NCBI RefSeq assembly: GCF_010119975.1
Contig: NZ_CP048222.1
Coordinates: forward strand, 3,676,501 to 3,740,500
Reading direction: 5' to 3'
Origin: Rhodocytophaga rosea
GTDB lineage: Bacteria > Bacteroidota > Bacteroidia > Cytophagales > 172606-1
DNA: 64,000 bases
Below the pieces are notes generated by a model. The model did no database searches, was not told the origin of the DNA, and was given only the letters and a program-made list of their open reading frames with translations. Below, piece by piece: positions 63,725 to 64,000 of the stretch. A program made the position numbers and the translations under genes. Positions within the stretch are counted from its first letter, which is position 1. The number at the start of each line of letters is the position of its first letter.

Positions 63725-64000
63725 TTATGCTTCTACTTCCTGCACTACATAGTAATTTTTATCTTTTTTAAACTCCAGCACCAACGCATTCTTGCCTTTT
63801 GCCAGAGATTCACCATCGCTTGTTTTTACATTCAACATTAATGTATTTCCTCTGGACCTAATGACAGCCTGACCCATTTTTTCAGCATTGGCTGGCAATA
63901 GTACAGTACATACCCTGCCTATCACTTCCTCTTGCTCAGGATCTTTATACAGATAACTGAACATTCTTACAAAAGGCATGGTAAGGAATTTAGCAACAAA
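63725..64000 (-). CDS. YqiJ/NfeD-like OB-fold protein, C-terminal part (runs off the window)
   Basis: The frame is open to the window edge, so only the last 91 codons are seen (FVAKFLTMPFVRMF...). EEVIGRVCTVLLPANAEKMG, then AVIRSRGNTLMLNVKTSDGE and GKNALVLEFKKDKNYYVVQEV form an OB-like beta barrel. This resembles the C-terminal domain of E. coli YqiJ, which follows a membrane segment, and NfeD proteins that pair with flotillins. The N-terminal helices would lie to the right. It lies 133 bases upstream of the flotillin gene. Confidence 0.72.
   Translation of the reverse strand, partial: FVAKFLTMPFVRMFSYLYKDPEQEEVIGRVCTVLLPANAEKMGQAVIRSRGNTLMLNVKTSDGESLAKGKNALVLEFKKDKNYYVVQEVEA

Overview
The window looks like a chromosomal segment of a Bacteroidota bacterium, most likely order Cytophagales. 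Supporting signs are the PorP/SprF-type membrane protein, a type IX secretion (T9SS) type A sorting domain, a GWxTD protein, a DUF4293-type protein, a fused SpmA/SpmB-like protein, LytTR/LytS-type two-component genes, a LysRS with a C-terminal extension, and many short lipoproteins. Base composition is moderately AT-rich and intergenic DNA is very AT-rich. No rRNA, tRNA or CRISPR array was seen.

Layout. 1-2664: 5' part of glutamate synthase gltB, cut by the window edge. 3482-5931: MFS exporter and a small membrane protein. 6379-8562: rpoN (sigma-54) and a PAP2-like membrane protein. 8575-11387: LytTR regulator with its 7TMR-DISM histidine kinase. 11696-14687: cupin protein, SDR oxidoreductase, purQ. 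14713-15814: a complete IS630-family element inserted in what looks like the shared terminator hairpin between purQ and the convergent GAF-domain gene. 18770-21732: a small HicB-like protein, an orphan eboE, a stand-alone T9SS sorting domain, and a LOG-family protein lacking the GT of its signature. 21875-26838: lysS, an M48 protease lipoprotein, kdsA, a DUF4293 protein. 27090-36501: universal stress protein, an acidic lipoprotein, M14 and M20 metallopeptidases, a doubly frameshifted thpR, a lytic transglycosylase, and an SpmA/SpmB fusion. 36608-40260: sterol desaturase-like protein, a membrane protein and a sarcosine-oxidase-like flavoenzyme. 40448-40825: a non-coding array of about eighteen 21-bp units. 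41074-42481: an AT-rich accessory patch with one DUF6794-like lipoprotein and several perfect inverted repeats. 42482-50672: methyltransferases, rlmB, a GWxTD lipoprotein, a 2OG-Fe(II) oxygenase, a FAD oxidoreductase and asnB. 50684-52879: an ECF sigma / anti-sigma-like / PorP-SprF operon. 53026-54909: two lipoproteins.

The right end (54947-64000, all minus strand) is the most interesting part. A YqiJ-like OB-fold protein (cut by the edge) is followed by a YqiK-type flotillin and, further along, a 1651-residue DUF3686-type AAA ATPase. Between them lie a frameshifted small membrane gene and a zeta-toxin-like P-loop kinase that overlaps by 8 bp a 56-residue gene too short for routine gene calling. 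The flotillin, OB-fold protein and giant ATPase probably form one membrane-associated machine. Whether the kinase pair belongs to it or is a passenger toxin-antitoxin unit cannot be decided from the sequence.
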